A stretch of 64,000 bases of DNA, from positions 186,001 through 250,000 of the forward strand of contig NZ_JAAIYP010000034.1 of assembly GCF_011022235.1 (NCBI RefSeq). The letters are read 5' to 3'. This stretch comes from Magnetospirillum aberrantis SpK. GTDB taxonomy: Bacteria > Pseudomonadota > Alphaproteobacteria > Rhodospirillales > Magnetospirillaceae. The notes below the pieces were generated by a model. The model did no database searches, was not told the origin of the DNA, and saw nothing but the letters and a program-made list of their open reading frames with translations. Below are positions 46,485-55,382 of the stretch, piece after piece. The position numbers were made by a program, and so were the translations under genes. Positions within the stretch are counted from its first letter, which is position 1. Each line of letters begins with the position of its first letter.

Positions 46485-46837
46485 GCCGAAAAATACCTAC
46501 GGGATCAGGAAGTACGGGGATCGCTTCAATACCATATCTCGGCACATTTTGCCAACGTGCCACCATCTCGTGGGGCATCCGTCACAGCATCGCCGCAATG
46601 CGTCGGTAGAATGACGAAATCATTCATCCCCTCGCTGCGATCATTCCGTTTCGACAAGTGAACAGCCGGCCATGACACAGACCATTGGGGTATAGCCCGC
46701 TCCAGTGCGCCGGCATTTATTGAAAATCCCAGTCGCCGAAAGAATTGATTATTCTTATGGCTCAGATAGGAATTGACAGCAAAGATAAGCCGTGCATCAT
46801 TGATACAGTTTCGGCAAGAACCTGCGTGGACAAGCCA
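46485..46837. other. 353-bp divergent intergenic region (rpiB / mucR)
   Basis: It contains the mucR promoter candidate near its right end. GGCAC and GTGCC arms at 46541-46561 form a small inverted repeat near the rpiB start. No gene is seen. Confidence 0.5.
46773..46800 (+). promoter_or_regulatory. sigma-70-like promoter upstream of mucR
   Basis: A perfect TTGACA (46773-46778) is followed after 16 bp by CATCAT (46795-46800, four of six matches to TATAAT). Transcription from here would begin near 46807, about 30 bp before the chosen ATG. Confidence 0.4.
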
Positions 46838-47293
46838 ATGACCGACATCACCGCCGACAAAAGCAACCGCGACGACATCCTGCGCATGGCCGTGGACGTC
46901 GTGGCCGCTTACGTGAGCAAGAATCCCCTGCCCGCCGGCCAGATCCCGGAGGTCATCCACACGGTTTACTCTTCCTTGGCCTCGCTTGAGACCGGCGCGC
47001 CGGAAGCCAAGTCCGAAGCGCCGAAGCCTGCCGTTCCGGTGAAGAAGTCGGTGACCCCCGACTACATCATCTGCCTCGAGGACGGCAAGAAGCTCAAGAT
47101 GCTGAAACGGCATCTGCGCACCACCTACAACATGACTCCCGACGAATATCGGGCCAAGTGGGCGCTGCCGCCGGATTATCCCATGGTCGCCCCCAACTAC
47201 GCCGCGCAGCGTTCCGACTTCGCCAAGAAGATTGGCCTGGGCCGCAAGGCCGGAGAGACAGACGAAAAGCCGGGGCGCCGCAAGACCCGCTGA
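46838..47293 (+). CDS. MucR/Ros-family zinc-finger regulator
   Basis: 151 residues from the ATG at 46838; an upstream in-frame ATG at 46757 lies before the likely promoter. The N terminus (DDILRMAVDVVAAYVSKNPLPAGQIPEVI) is the MucR helical segment; the C terminus carries the Ros-type finger (CLEDGKKLKMLKRHLRTTY) followed by MTPDEYRAKWALPPDYPMVAP. These proteins bind AT-rich promoter DNA in alphaproteobacteria. Targets here are unknown. Confidence 0.9.
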   Translation: MTDITADKSNRDDILRMAVDVVAAYVSKNPLPAGQIPEVIHTVYSSLASLETGAPEAKSEAPKPAVPVKKSVTPDYIICLEDGKKLKMLKRHLRTTYNMTPDEYRAKWALPPDYPMVAPNYAAQRSDFAKKIGLGRKAGETDEKPGRRKTR

Positions 47294-47312
47294 GGAATTC
47301 GCCCCCCCCCAA

Positions 47313-47376
47313 AGCCGCGTCGTTTCCGACGCGGCTCAGGTTGCTGACAAAGCCCTCGCCCTTGGCGGGGGCTTTT
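47313..47376 (+). terminator. tandem terminator hairpins after mucR
   Basis: A first hairpin AGCCGCGTCG/CGACGCGGCT (47313-47336) lacks a T-run. A second, AGCCCTCGCC with GGCGGGGGCT (47351-47372), is followed by TTTT. The pair should end the mucR transcript. Confidence 0.75.
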
Positions 47377-47389
47377 GATTCAATAGGGC

Positions 47390-47545
47390 ATGCTCAGGAA
47401 ACCGACGCCCCAACAGACGGAACTGGAGATGGTGACCATCGCGTCGCTGGTTCCGTCGGATCACCTGCGGCACAAGATCGCCGCGGCGATCGACTTTTCG
47501 TTCATCCGCGAGCGGGTGGCGCATCTATCCTGTGCGGACAATGTA
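47390..47545 (+). pseudogene. 5' remnant of an IS1182-type transposase gene
   Basis: The frame starting at ATG 47390 encodes about 51 residues (LRKPTPQQTELEMVTIASLV, then DFSFIRERVAHL and CADN) that match the start of IS1182-family transposases. After CADN the similarity stops abruptly; a full gene would need more than 400 residues. The following DNA runs straight into a hairpin region, as after an internal deletion. No catalytic DDE residues remain, so it is inactive. Confidence 0.7.
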
Positions 47546-47560
47546 CGGCCGTCTGACGTG

Positions 47561-47597
47561 CACAAAAAAACAAACCCCGCCGGAAATCGACGGGGTT
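47561..47597 (-). terminator. rho-independent terminator after the GH17-like gene
   Basis: AACCCCGTCG and CGGCGGGGTT pair around ATTTC on the minus strand, followed by TTTGTTTTTTTG, a strong U tract. It lies 40 bp beyond the stop of the GH17-like gene. Confidence 0.85.
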
Positions 47598-47636
47598 CGT
47601 CAGCAGTCTGAGGCCCCGCTTTCCCGTGGCTTTCTT

Positions 47637-49385
47637 TTATTTTTGCAGCCGCCATTCAGCCCAATAGGGCAGCGCCATCAGCGCCAACATCGCCGACCAC
47701 ACCAACATTTCGCCATTGGCGAAAAAAATGCCGGCCAGCAACGGCGCCTGTTCGGCCAGGGTGGCATGCATGGCCTGGAAATCCTCGCCTAGATACAGCG
47801 CCAGGGATTCGGAAGCCGGGGCCAACACCATCGCCACCATCAAGACCCCGGCCATTTCCCGTCCGGCAAGGCGGCGGGCGGGAACGCCGCTGGAGAACAT
47901 CTGGCCGATGGCGAAAGCCTGACGCCACGGCAAGCCGAACGCCCACACCCTGATCAGCCCCCACAACGCCAACCCGACACAGGGCGCCAGATATTCCACG
48001 TTCGGAATGTCGCGGTAACGGCCGTTGAAGAACAGCAGCAGGGTCGCCACCCAGGCCATGACGGCATAGAAGATGGCGACGCGCTCGCTCCAGACACAGC
48101 GGCACGAAACGGCGCCGGTCCTGAGCGACAGCCCGGCCACCCGCACCAGCAATACCGCGAAGACCGCATGCACCGCGATGCGCGCCACGGTGACGGCGTC
48201 ACGCACCAGCGGTTCGACCGCCAGCCACGCCTTGGACCCCGGCAACAGGGTCGCCACCAGCCAGATCGTGCGATCGCTGTCGCGCGTCACCCAGGCGTTG
48301 GTCGCCTGCCACACCACGGCCGAGGCGAGGATTTGGGCGAACACCGCCAGCACCAGGGCACGGGCCGGGGTATAGTCTCCGGCACGGCGCAGAAAGACCA
48401 AGGCGGCGATCAGCCCCAGCCCAGCGGCCCAGGCGGCATGACGCGGCCAATCGGGATTGTCCTGGACCGGCCCCGACATGGTGAACTTTACCGCGCGGTC
48501 CACGTCCTCGACGCCCCAGAAGGCACCGACCGTACCTTCCAGCTTGGCTTTCCACGGCTGGTCGAAGGCTTCGACCAGATTGTAGTCGAAGCCGTTTTCC
48601 TTGGACACCTTGGCCAGGGTGCGCACGAACTTGGCGGCGCTTTCCATGTTGACCGCCGCCGGCCCACGGTTACGCCCCTTGGTCGGCCATCCCGCCTCGC
48701 CGATCAGGATCGGCTTGCCGGGAAAGCGTTCCTGCATCAAACGGTAGATCTTGACGATATGTTCGGCGGCGCCTTCCACCCCGATGGGCTCGTCCTCCCA
48801 ATAGGGCAGAATGTGGATGGTGATGAAGTCCACCTCGTTCGCCACCTGGGGATAGCGCAAATAAAAGGCCCAGACGTCGGCATAGGACACCGGCTGTTTG
48901 ACCGCCGCCTTGACCTTGCGGATATAGGCGATCAGTTCGTCGGGCTTCAGGTCCTGGCGCAGCAACACCTCGTTGCCGACGATCACCCGTTTGATGGAAT
49001 CGGGGTTGGCGTTGGCAGCCGCGATCAGTGCGTCCACCTCGGCGGCGTTGATGTCCAGCTTCTTGCCCAGCCAGGCCGAGTGGGTGACGTCGATGCCGTA
49101 TTTGCGAGCCAGTTCCGGGACGATTTCCATGCCTTCGCGCGCGGTATAGGTCCGCACGCCCTTGGCCACGCCCACCAGCCCCTTGAGGTCTTCCTCGATT
49201 TGCTGGGGCGGCGGATAGGTTTGGGAAATCGGGCTTTGGCCGCGACGGAACGGCGCGAACGACACCGACGGAAACGGTTCGTCAAAGGAAAGCGCGACCG
49301 GCACCGGCCGGTTGAACCAGCCCCAGCCGGCGACACTGGCCACGGCCGAAACGAACAAGATCACAAGAATGGAAGCGATGCGCAT
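47637..49385 (-). CDS. GH17-like membrane glycoside hydrolase/transglycosylase
   Basis: 582 residues. An N-terminal signal anchor (4-22) is followed by a TIM-barrel-like domain to about 310 with GH17 features: RTYTA, VIVGNEVLLRQDL near 133-145 with the acid Glu, ILIGEAGWPTKGRNRG near 223-238 with the nucleophile Glu. The C-terminal 260 residues hold about seven membrane helices. The layout resembles NdvC-type enzymes that remodel cyclic beta-glucans in the periplasm. Substrate is inferred from that likeness. It is transcribed after dnaE. Confidence 0.75.
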   Translation of the reverse strand: MRIASILVILFVSAVASVAGWGWFNRPVPVALSFDEPFPSVSFAPFRRGQSPISQTYPPPQQIEEDLKGLVGVAKGVRTYTAREGMEIVPELARKYGIDVTHSAWLGKKLDINAAEVDALIAAANANPDSIKRVIVGNEVLLRQDLKPDELIAYIRKVKAAVKQPVSYADVWAFYLRYPQVANEVDFITIHILPYWEDEPIGVEGAAEHIVKIYRLMQERFPGKPILIGEAGWPTKGRNRGPAAVNMESAAKFVRTLAKVSKENGFDYNLVEAFDQPWKAKLEGTVGAFWGVEDVDRAVKFTMSGPVQDNPDWPRHAAWAAGLGLIAALVFLRRAGDYTPARALVLAVFAQILASAVVWQATNAWVTRDSDRTIWLVATLLPGSKAWLAVEPLVRDAVTVARIAVHAVFAVLLVRVAGLSLRTGAVSCRCVWSERVAIFYAVMAWVATLLLFFNGRYRDIPNVEYLAPCVGLALWGLIRVWAFGLPWRQAFAIGQMFSSGVPARRLAGREMAGVLMVAMVLAPASESLALYLGEDFQAMHATLAEQAPLLAGIFFANGEMLVWSAMLALMALPYWAEWRLQK

Positions 49386-49418
49386 GGATCGGGCCCCAAA
49401 AGACGGCAGCCCGTCATA

Positions 49419-52400
49419 CTAGATTTCTTCCACCTCGGCCACACCGGGAACCGAGCGCAAGGCGTGCATGAACGTCGGGTTCAGTTGGATGGTCCGGTCG
49501 ATCGACAACTCCACCTCGCGATTTTCCGTCTGCGCAACGATCAAGATGCGGTTGCGCCCCCTGCCCTCGTTGGCCACCAGTTGCGCCAAGGTGGGCAGCG
49601 GCGCCTCGTCGCGCACGAAAATCCTGAGCCCGGCGGCAGCCCGCGCCGCCTCCTGGTCCAGCGAGGCGATGCGTTGGCAGGTCATGCGTACCTGTTCATC
49701 CTCGAGCTTGGCATCCACCTCAAGCAACAGCGGTCCACCCGTCTCGAACAACTCACGCGAGGCGGCCAGGGTTTCCGAGAACACCGTCACCTCGAACATG
49801 CCCGACGAATCGGACAGCGTCAGGAAGGCATAGCGGCTGCCCTTGGCCGAGGTTCGTTCCTGTTTGGCAAGAAGGGAACCGGCCAGTTTGACGCGCCCCT
49901 TGCCGCCGCCCTGAAGGTGGCCGACCAGTTCGGCGATCTTGACCACGCCCAGGCGCTTGAGGCTCTTGGCGAAGGCGTCGAGCGGGTGGGCCGAAAGATA
50001 AAAGCCGATGGCGTCGAATTCCTGGCTCAACTTTTCGTGCGGCGACCAGTCGGCGGCGTTTTCCAGCTTTGGCGCCGGGGCGATGTTGCCACCCAACAGG
50101 CTCATCTGGCTGGAATCGCGCTGTTCCGCCTCGGCGGCACCGTAACGAAGCAACGCTTCGCAATTCTTGAACACCTTGCCGCGATTTTTTTCCAAGGAAT
50201 CGAACACGCCGGCCCGGACCATGTTTTCCATCTGGCGGCGGTTCAGTTGCTTGGTGTCGAGACGGCGGGCGAAATCCCACAAATCCTTGTAGGGACCGCC
50301 GCGGTCGCGTTCCTCGACGATCTGACGGCACGCCCCCTCGCCCACGTTCTTCAACGCGGCCAAGGCGTAACGAACCGCCAACGAGCCGTCGGACAATTTT
50401 TCCACGCTGAAATCATGCCGCGACTTGTTGATGTCGGGCGGCAACAGCTTGATTTTCAGACGATCCAGTTCCTGACGAGACGAATTGAGCTTGTCGGTGT
50501 TGCTCATTTCGTAAGTCATGGTCGCCGCCATGAACTCGGCCGGGTGGTTGGCCTTGAGCCATGCCGTCTGATAGGCGATCAGCGCATAACAGGCGGCGTG
50601 CGACTTGTTGAAACCGTATTCGGCGAATTTAGCCACCTTGTCGAAGATCATCGAGGCCTGGTCGGCATCGACACCACGCGCCACCGAACCGTCGACGAAC
50701 AGCTTGCGCTGGGCTTCCATCTCCTCCCGGATCTTCTTGCCCATGGCGCGGCGCAACAGGTCGGCGCCGCCAAGCGAATAACCGGCCAGTACTTGGGCCA
50801 ACTGCATGACCTGTTCCTGGTAGACCATGATCCCGAAGGTTTCCTTGAGAATCGGCTCCAGCAACGGGTGCATGTAGTCCGGTTCCTCGCGCCCGTGCTT
50901 ACAGGCGATGTAACGCGGAATCTGGTCCATGGGACCGGGACGATAGAGCGCCACCACGGCGATCAGGTCTTCCAGACGGTTGGGGTGCATCTTGCGCAGA
51001 ACATCGCGCATGCCCGCCGATTCCAGCTGGAACACACCGGCCGTGTCGCCACGGGTCAACAATTCGTAGGTCAGCGCGTCATCCAGGGGCAAGGCCGACA
51101 AATCGACCTCCAGACCCTTGGTTTTCTTGATGTGCTTGCAGGCAGTGACCATGACGGTCAGCGTCTTGAGACCCAGGAAGTCGAACTTGATCAGACCGGT
51201 GCTTTCCACCCATTTCATGTTGAATTGGGTAACCGGCATGTCGGAACGCGGATCTCGGTAAAGCGCGACCAACTGGTCCAGCGGCCGATCACCGATCACC
51301 ACGCCAGCGGCATGGGTCGAGGCATGGCGGTAAAGCCCCTCCAGCTTCATGGCCATGTCGATCAGGTGGCGGACCGTTTCGTCGCTTTCGCGCGCTTCCT
51401 TCAGCAACGGCTCGATCTCAAGCGCCTTTTCCAAGGTCACCGGATTGGCCGGGTTGTTGGGCACCATCTTGCAGATGCGATCCACCTGACCATAGGGCAT
51501 CTGAAGGACGCGGCCGACATCGCGCAGGACGGCACGGGCCTGAAGCTTACCAAAGGTGATGATCTGGGCCACCTTGTCGTGGCCATACTTGTCCTGGACG
51601 TATTTGATGGTCTCTTCGCGCCGGTCCTGACAGAAATCGATGTCGAAGTCGGGCATGGACACGCGTTCGGGATTCAGGAAACGCTCGAACAGCAATCCCC
51701 AACGCAACGGGTCGAGGTCGGTGATGGTCAAGGCCCAGGCCACCGCCGAACCGGCACCCGAGCCACGGCCCGGCCCCACGGGGATGTCGTGAGACTTCGA
51801 CCACTGAATGAAGTCGGACACGATCAGGAAGTAGCCGGGAAAGCCCATCTGTTCGATGATGCCGATTTCGTATTCGATACGCTCCCGGTACGGTTTGGCC
51901 GCGTGCTCTTTCTCCGCGTCGGTCATGCCGGGCTGGAAGACGTGTTTTTCCAGCCGCATGGCCAGACCGTCCCAACATTTCTTGCGCAAAACCTCGGGCT
52001 CGGTCAGGCCGTCCATGTGATAGGGCGGCAGCAACGGCTTGCGCTTGGTGACCATGAAGGCGGTGCGCCGCGCGATGACCAGGGTGTTGTCGCAAGCCTC
52101 GGGCAGATCGGCGAACAATTCGCGCATTTCCTGGGGCGACTTCAGGTAATGCTCGGGCGTCAGGCGGCGGCGGTCGTCTTGCGACACATAGGCGCCATCG
52201 GCGATGCAGATCAGCGCGTCATGCGCCTCGTACATTTCGCGGTTGGGGAAATAGGCCTGGTTGGTGGCGACCAGCGGCAGGTCGTGCTTGTAGGCCAAGT
52301 CCACCAGCGCGGGTTCGACCTTGTCCTCTTCCTCCAGACCATGGCGCTGAAGCTCGACATAGGCGCGGCCGGGAAAGGCCTGGGCCAAGCGCACCAGAAC

Positions 52401-52883
52401 GATTTCGGCCCGCTCCTTTTGCCCTTCCAGCAACAGGCGGTTGACCGGACCGGCGGTGGCACCGGTCAACAGGATCAGGCCATCCGCATGGGTTTCCAGG
52501 TCGCGCACCGCCACCTGCGGCGTTTCACCGCCAGGAGTCTCCAGATAGGCCTTGGACACCAGCTTCATCAGGTTGGCGTAGCCGACCTCTGACTGGCACA
52601 ACAGGACGATCCAATCGGGGTCTGGCCGACGGCCATCCTTGTTCGGTCCCTCGCCCTCGCGCCGGACGGCCAGTTGCACACCGATGATCGGTTGGACACC
52701 AAAATCAGAGCAATAGGTGGAAAATTCCAACGCGCCGAACAGGTTGCCTTTGTCGGCGATACCGACGGCGGGCATGCCCTTCTTGTCGCACATCTTGACC
52801 AATTCCTTGATCCTGATGGCGCCTTCGGACAGCGAATAGGCGGTGTGGACGCGAAGATGAACGAAATCGGCGTGGGTAGACAT
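49419..52883 (-). CDS. dnaE: DNA polymerase III alpha subunit
   Basis: 1154 residues from the ATG at 52883, giving the usual N terminus (FVHLRVHTAYSLSEG). The PHP domain comes first; the catalytic aspartates lie in the PDFDIDFCQDRREE motif near 410. GRGSGAGSAVAWAL, the helix-hairpin-helix and an OB-fold towards the C terminus are also visible. It is the replicative polymerase of the holoenzyme. Length is typical of DnaE1. Confidence 0.97.
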   Translation of the reverse strand: MSTHADFVHLRVHTAYSLSEGAIRIKELVKMCDKKGMPAVGIADKGNLFGALEFSTYCSDFGVQPIIGVQLAVRREGEGPNKDGRRPDPDWIVLLCQSEVGYANLMKLVSKAYLETPGGETPQVAVRDLETHADGLILLTGATAGPVNRLLLEGQKERAEIVLVRLAQAFPGRAYVELQRHGLEEEDKVEPALVDLAYKHDLPLVATNQAYFPNREMYEAHDALICIADGAYVSQDDRRRLTPEHYLKSPQEMRELFADLPEACDNTLVIARRTAFMVTKRKPLLPPYHMDGLTEPEVLRKKCWDGLAMRLEKHVFQPGMTDAEKEHAAKPYRERIEYEIGIIEQMGFPGYFLIVSDFIQWSKSHDIPVGPGRGSGAGSAVAWALTITDLDPLRWGLLFERFLNPERVSMPDFDIDFCQDRREETIKYVQDKYGHDKVAQIITFGKLQARAVLRDVGRVLQMPYGQVDRICKMVPNNPANPVTLEKALEIEPLLKEARESDETVRHLIDMAMKLEGLYRHASTHAAGVVIGDRPLDQLVALYRDPRSDMPVTQFNMKWVESTGLIKFDFLGLKTLTVMVTACKHIKKTKGLEVDLSALPLDDALTYELLTRGDTAGVFQLESAGMRDVLRKMHPNRLEDLIAVVALYRPGPMDQIPRYIACKHGREEPDYMHPLLEPILKETFGIMVYQEQVMQLAQVLAGYSLGGADLLRRAMGKKIREEMEAQRKLFVDGSVARGVDADQASMIFDKVAKFAEYGFNKSHAACYALIAYQTAWLKANHPAEFMAATMTYEMSNTDKLNSSRQELDRLKIKLLPPDINKSRHDFSVEKLSDGSLAVRYALAALKNVGEGACRQIVEERDRGGPYKDLWDFARRLDTKQLNRRQMENMVRAGVFDSLEKNRGKVFKNCEALLRYGAAEAEQRDSSQMSLLGGNIAPAPKLENAADWSPHEKLSQEFDAIGFYLSAHPLDAFAKSLKRLGVVKIAELVGHLQGGGKGRVKLAGSLLAKQERTSAKGSRYAFLTLSDSSGMFEVTVFSETLAASRELFETGGPLLLEVDAKLEDEQVRMTCQRIASLDQEAARAAAGLRIFVRDEAPLPTLAQLVANEGRGRNRILIVAQTENREVELSIDRTIQLNPTFMHALRSVPGVAEVEEI

Positions 52884-52887
52884 CCGC

Positions 52888-54153
52888 CTATGATGCCGCG
52901 TCTTCACCCTCTTCGGCAATCGCGTCCTTCCAGCATCCGTCAAGATCGGCCTTGGCCGCCTCGACCACCGTGGCATCCAGCTTGCCGCCGAATACCATGC
53001 CATCCAGGATGGCGACGATCTCGGGTGGGGTCAGCGGCTGGCGATAGGGGCGCCTTTGCGCCAAAGCCTGCAATACGTCGGCCACGGCGATGATCCGCGC
53101 CTCGAGCGGCAGGCTGCCGTTCTCCAGGTGGAAGGGATAGCCCTGGCCCGAGACGTATTCGTGATGAAAGGCCGCCCACTGCGCCATCGGCCCGTCACCA
53201 AAGGCGCGGCGCAACACCTCGTAGGTGTCGAAGGCATGACGCGCCATGCGGCGGCGTTCGTCGGCACTGAGCGGGCCTTGCTTGTCCAGCAATTCGTCGG
53301 GAATGCGCAACTTGCCGATGTCATGCAACAGTGCCGATATTTCCATCATGTCCAGGGTTTGCCGCGACAGGCCGAACCCCCGCCCCAACCGCATCGCCAC
53401 CGCCGCCACCCCGACCGAATGACGCTCGGTATAAGGGCTCTTGGCGTCGATCACCCGCCCGAACATGGTCGCCAAAGCCCGCATGTCGGCAATGTTCAGC
53501 ACCACCGGCGGGCCTTGGCACAAGCGCTCACGCAAGCGCTCGCGCAAGGACGGTTCCTCCTGATAGAACCAGAATGCCTCGCGCTGGGCGATATCGTGGA
53601 AAACCGCCATCAATTCGGGGGCGAAATGGCTTCCTTCGTAACGGCGCAACACGTCGATCACCGGCCGCCCCTCGGCCACGCCGCGCGCCCGCACCGCATC
53701 GGCGCGGTCCACCAGGAAGATCAGGTTGGCGTCAAGCGCCAGACCCGGCGCGACGCCACGGTGGCGCAAATGTGCCCATGGGGTGTGATGCTCAAGGACG
53801 ATCGGCGCCAAATGGGACAGCAACGGCACCGATTGCAGATAAAGGCAGCCCCGTTCGCAATGGGCATGTTCGCCTTCCCACAAGATGTCGTTGACCAGAT
53901 GGCGGTGTTCGCGCGTCGATGACACCCCGCAATCGTGCAATAACCCAGCCTGTAACAACAGATGGATGCGTTCAGGGGGCCATTCCATCTCGTCCGCGCA
54001 CAGCGCGGCCATCAACGCCACGCGATGTCCATGGCCGATCTCGTCGACTCCGATGAAGTCCAGAGCGTCGGCAAGGGCCAGAATGACACGGTCGAGATCG
54101 ACGATCCCGAGTCCGGGAAAAGCGGCGGAAGCAGCATCGGCGTTGGGGGGCAT
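52888..54153 (-). CDS. tandem HD / HD-GYP domain phosphohydrolase
   Basis: 421 residues from the ATG at 54153, with AAGGAGG 7 bp upstream. The first half has one HD unit (HGHRVAL near 46, HDCG near 76, then VLEHHTPW). The second half is HD-GYP: HDIGK near 285, HHEYVSGQGYP near 335-345, where a serine replaces the usual Asp of HHExxDGxGYP. Such proteins hydrolyse cyclic di-GMP; here only the second domain looks competent. It has no receiver or membrane part. It lies 4 bp upstream of dnaE. Confidence 0.8.
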   Translation of the reverse strand: MPPNADAASAAFPGLGIVDLDRVILALADALDFIGVDEIGHGHRVALMAALCADEMEWPPERIHLLLQAGLLHDCGVSSTREHRHLVNDILWEGEHAHCERGCLYLQSVPLLSHLAPIVLEHHTPWAHLRHRGVAPGLALDANLIFLVDRADAVRARGVAEGRPVIDVLRRYEGSHFAPELMAVFHDIAQREAFWFYQEEPSLRERLRERLCQGPPVVLNIADMRALATMFGRVIDAKSPYTERHSVGVAAVAMRLGRGFGLSRQTLDMMEISALLHDIGKLRIPDELLDKQGPLSADERRRMARHAFDTYEVLRRAFGDGPMAQWAAFHHEYVSGQGYPFHLENGSLPLEARIIAVADVLQALAQRRPYRQPLTPPEIVAILDGMVFGGKLDATVVEAAKADLDGCWKDAIAEEGEDAAS

Positions 54154-54190
54154 GGCCGGCCTCCTTTGCTGGGACCAGTATAGCGCAAAC

Positions 54191-54484
54191 TCAGCGTTTA
54201 CGCACATCCCGCGGCCAATCCACATATTCGGGCGGACGCTTGCGCACCCAGGCGACGAAACGGGCGATGGCCGGGTCGGCCCGCACCTGTTGCGGCGTGG
54301 AAAAGTCACCTGCCAGTTCGCGTTCGGAAAAGCGCGCGTGCAAGGTGCGGTGACAGACACGGTGCAGGAAAGCCGTTTCCCGCCCGCCCTGGGACTTCGG
54401 AATCCAATGGTGTTCGTCCACGGACGAACCGGCCACCATCGGCCGGCCGCAAATGGGACAAGGACCAAGCTCCGTCCCGATCAT
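54191..54484 (-). CDS. small HNH nuclease-like protein
   Basis: 97 residues with CPICG (Cys9, Cys12), DEHHWIPKSQGG at 23-34 and VCHRTLH at 43-49, giving the zinc-ribbon and HNH pattern of small HNH endonucleases. The catalytic His pair is present. It overlaps the 65-residue gene by 4 bp. Its target is unknown; it may be a housekeeping nuclease rather than mobile DNA. Confidence 0.7.
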   Translation of the reverse strand: MIGTELGPCPICGRPMVAGSSVDEHHWIPKSQGGRETAFLHRVCHRTLHARFSERELAGDFSTPQQVRADPAIARFVAWVRKRPPEYVDWPRDVRKR

Positions 54485-54678
54485 TCCCGTTCGAGCATGT
54501 CGGCCAAGGCGTCAAGCACCGACGCATCCTCGGGCCGGACCCGCAGCTCGGCGCTGTCGTCGTCTTCCTCTTCCAGCAGATAATCCAGCCTGGGATGGGT
54601 GGACACCAGCCAGCGTAACGCCTTGACCCGTTCTTCGGGTGCGATTTCCAAGATCACGGGATACTCGGCATAGAACAC
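54481..54678 (-). CDS. small acidic protein of unknown function
   Basis: 65 residues, acidic, with a run of Glu/Asp at 36-44 (EEEDDDSAEL) and hydrophobic helix-like ends. No family is recognised. It is coupled to the HNH gene by an ATGA overlap and lies 17 bp behind lolD, which supports real translation. Confidence 0.55.
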   Translation of the reverse strand: MFYAEYPVILEIAPEERVKALRWLVSTHPRLDYLLEEEDDDSAELRVRPEDASVLDALADMLERE

Positions 54679-54695
54679 GGCCGCCCCCTTGTTGA

Positions 54696-55382
54696 TCAGA
54701 CCGGCAACAAGACACCGTCTTGTAACCGTACCATCCGATCCATGCGGGCGGCCAGTTCGGGGTTATGCGTAGCGATCAGGGCAGCCACCCCCGACGACCG
54801 CACCAAGGAGATCAGTTCGCGGAACACCCCTTCGGCGGTGTGGGGATCAAGGTTGCCGGTGGGTTCGTCCGCCAGCAACACCTTGGGCGCGTTGGCCAGC
54901 GCACGGCAAATGGCGACGCGCTGTTGTTCACCGCCCGACAACTGGCCGGGACGGTGTTCGGCGCGCGGCGCAAGTCCCATGCGTTCCAGCAGTTCCAGGG
55001 CCCGTTCGGCAGCCGCCTTGCGTGACGTTCCGGCGATCATCTGTGGCAACACCACGTTCTCCAGGGCCGAGAACTCCGGCAACAGGTGGTGATATTGGTA
55101 GACGAAGCCGAGATGGGAGCGGCGCAAGGTGGTGCGGCGATCCTCGCTCAACTTGCCGCAGGCCTCACCGCCCAGCCACACCTCGCCCTGGTCGGGACGT
55201 TCCAGAAGGCCGGCGATGTGCAGCAACGTCGACTTTCCCGCCCCCGATGGGCCGACAAGGGCGACGATCTCACCGGGTTCAATGGACAATTCGGCCCCGT
55301 TCAGCACATGCAATGTGTCCTTGCCTTGCGAGAACGAGCGCGAGATGGTTTCGAGACGCAATCCGGCGGAACGGTCACTCAT
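54696..55382 (-). CDS. lolD: lipoprotein-releasing ABC transporter ATPase LolD
   Basis: 228 residues with Walker [10 protein letters not shown] near 42-50, the [15 protein letters not shown] signature, Walker B LLADEP and the MacB/LolD-type start. It powers release of lipoproteins from the inner membrane. It overlaps the lolC end by 8 bp. Confidence 0.95.
   Translation of the reverse strand: MSDRSAGLRLETISRSFSQGKDTLHVLNGAELSIEPGEIVALVGPSGAGKSTLLHIAGLLERPDQGEVWLGGEACGKLSEDRRTTLRRSHLGFVYQYHHLLPEFSALENVVLPQMIAGTSRKAAAERALELLERMGLAPRAEHRPGQLSGGEQQRVAICRALANAPKVLLADEPTGNLDPHTAEGVFRELISLVRSSGVAALIATHNPELAARMDRMVRLQDGVLLPV

Noticed and set aside
46526-47113. 195-codon minus-strand frame opposite mucR
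   Set aside because: It overlaps a clear MucR gene in antisense and shows no domain.
48168-52592. 1474-codon open frame on the plus strand
   Set aside because: It lies antisense to dnaE and the GH17-like gene, both of which have full family motifs. In GC-rich DNA the antisense frame often stays open. The product has no recognisable domain.
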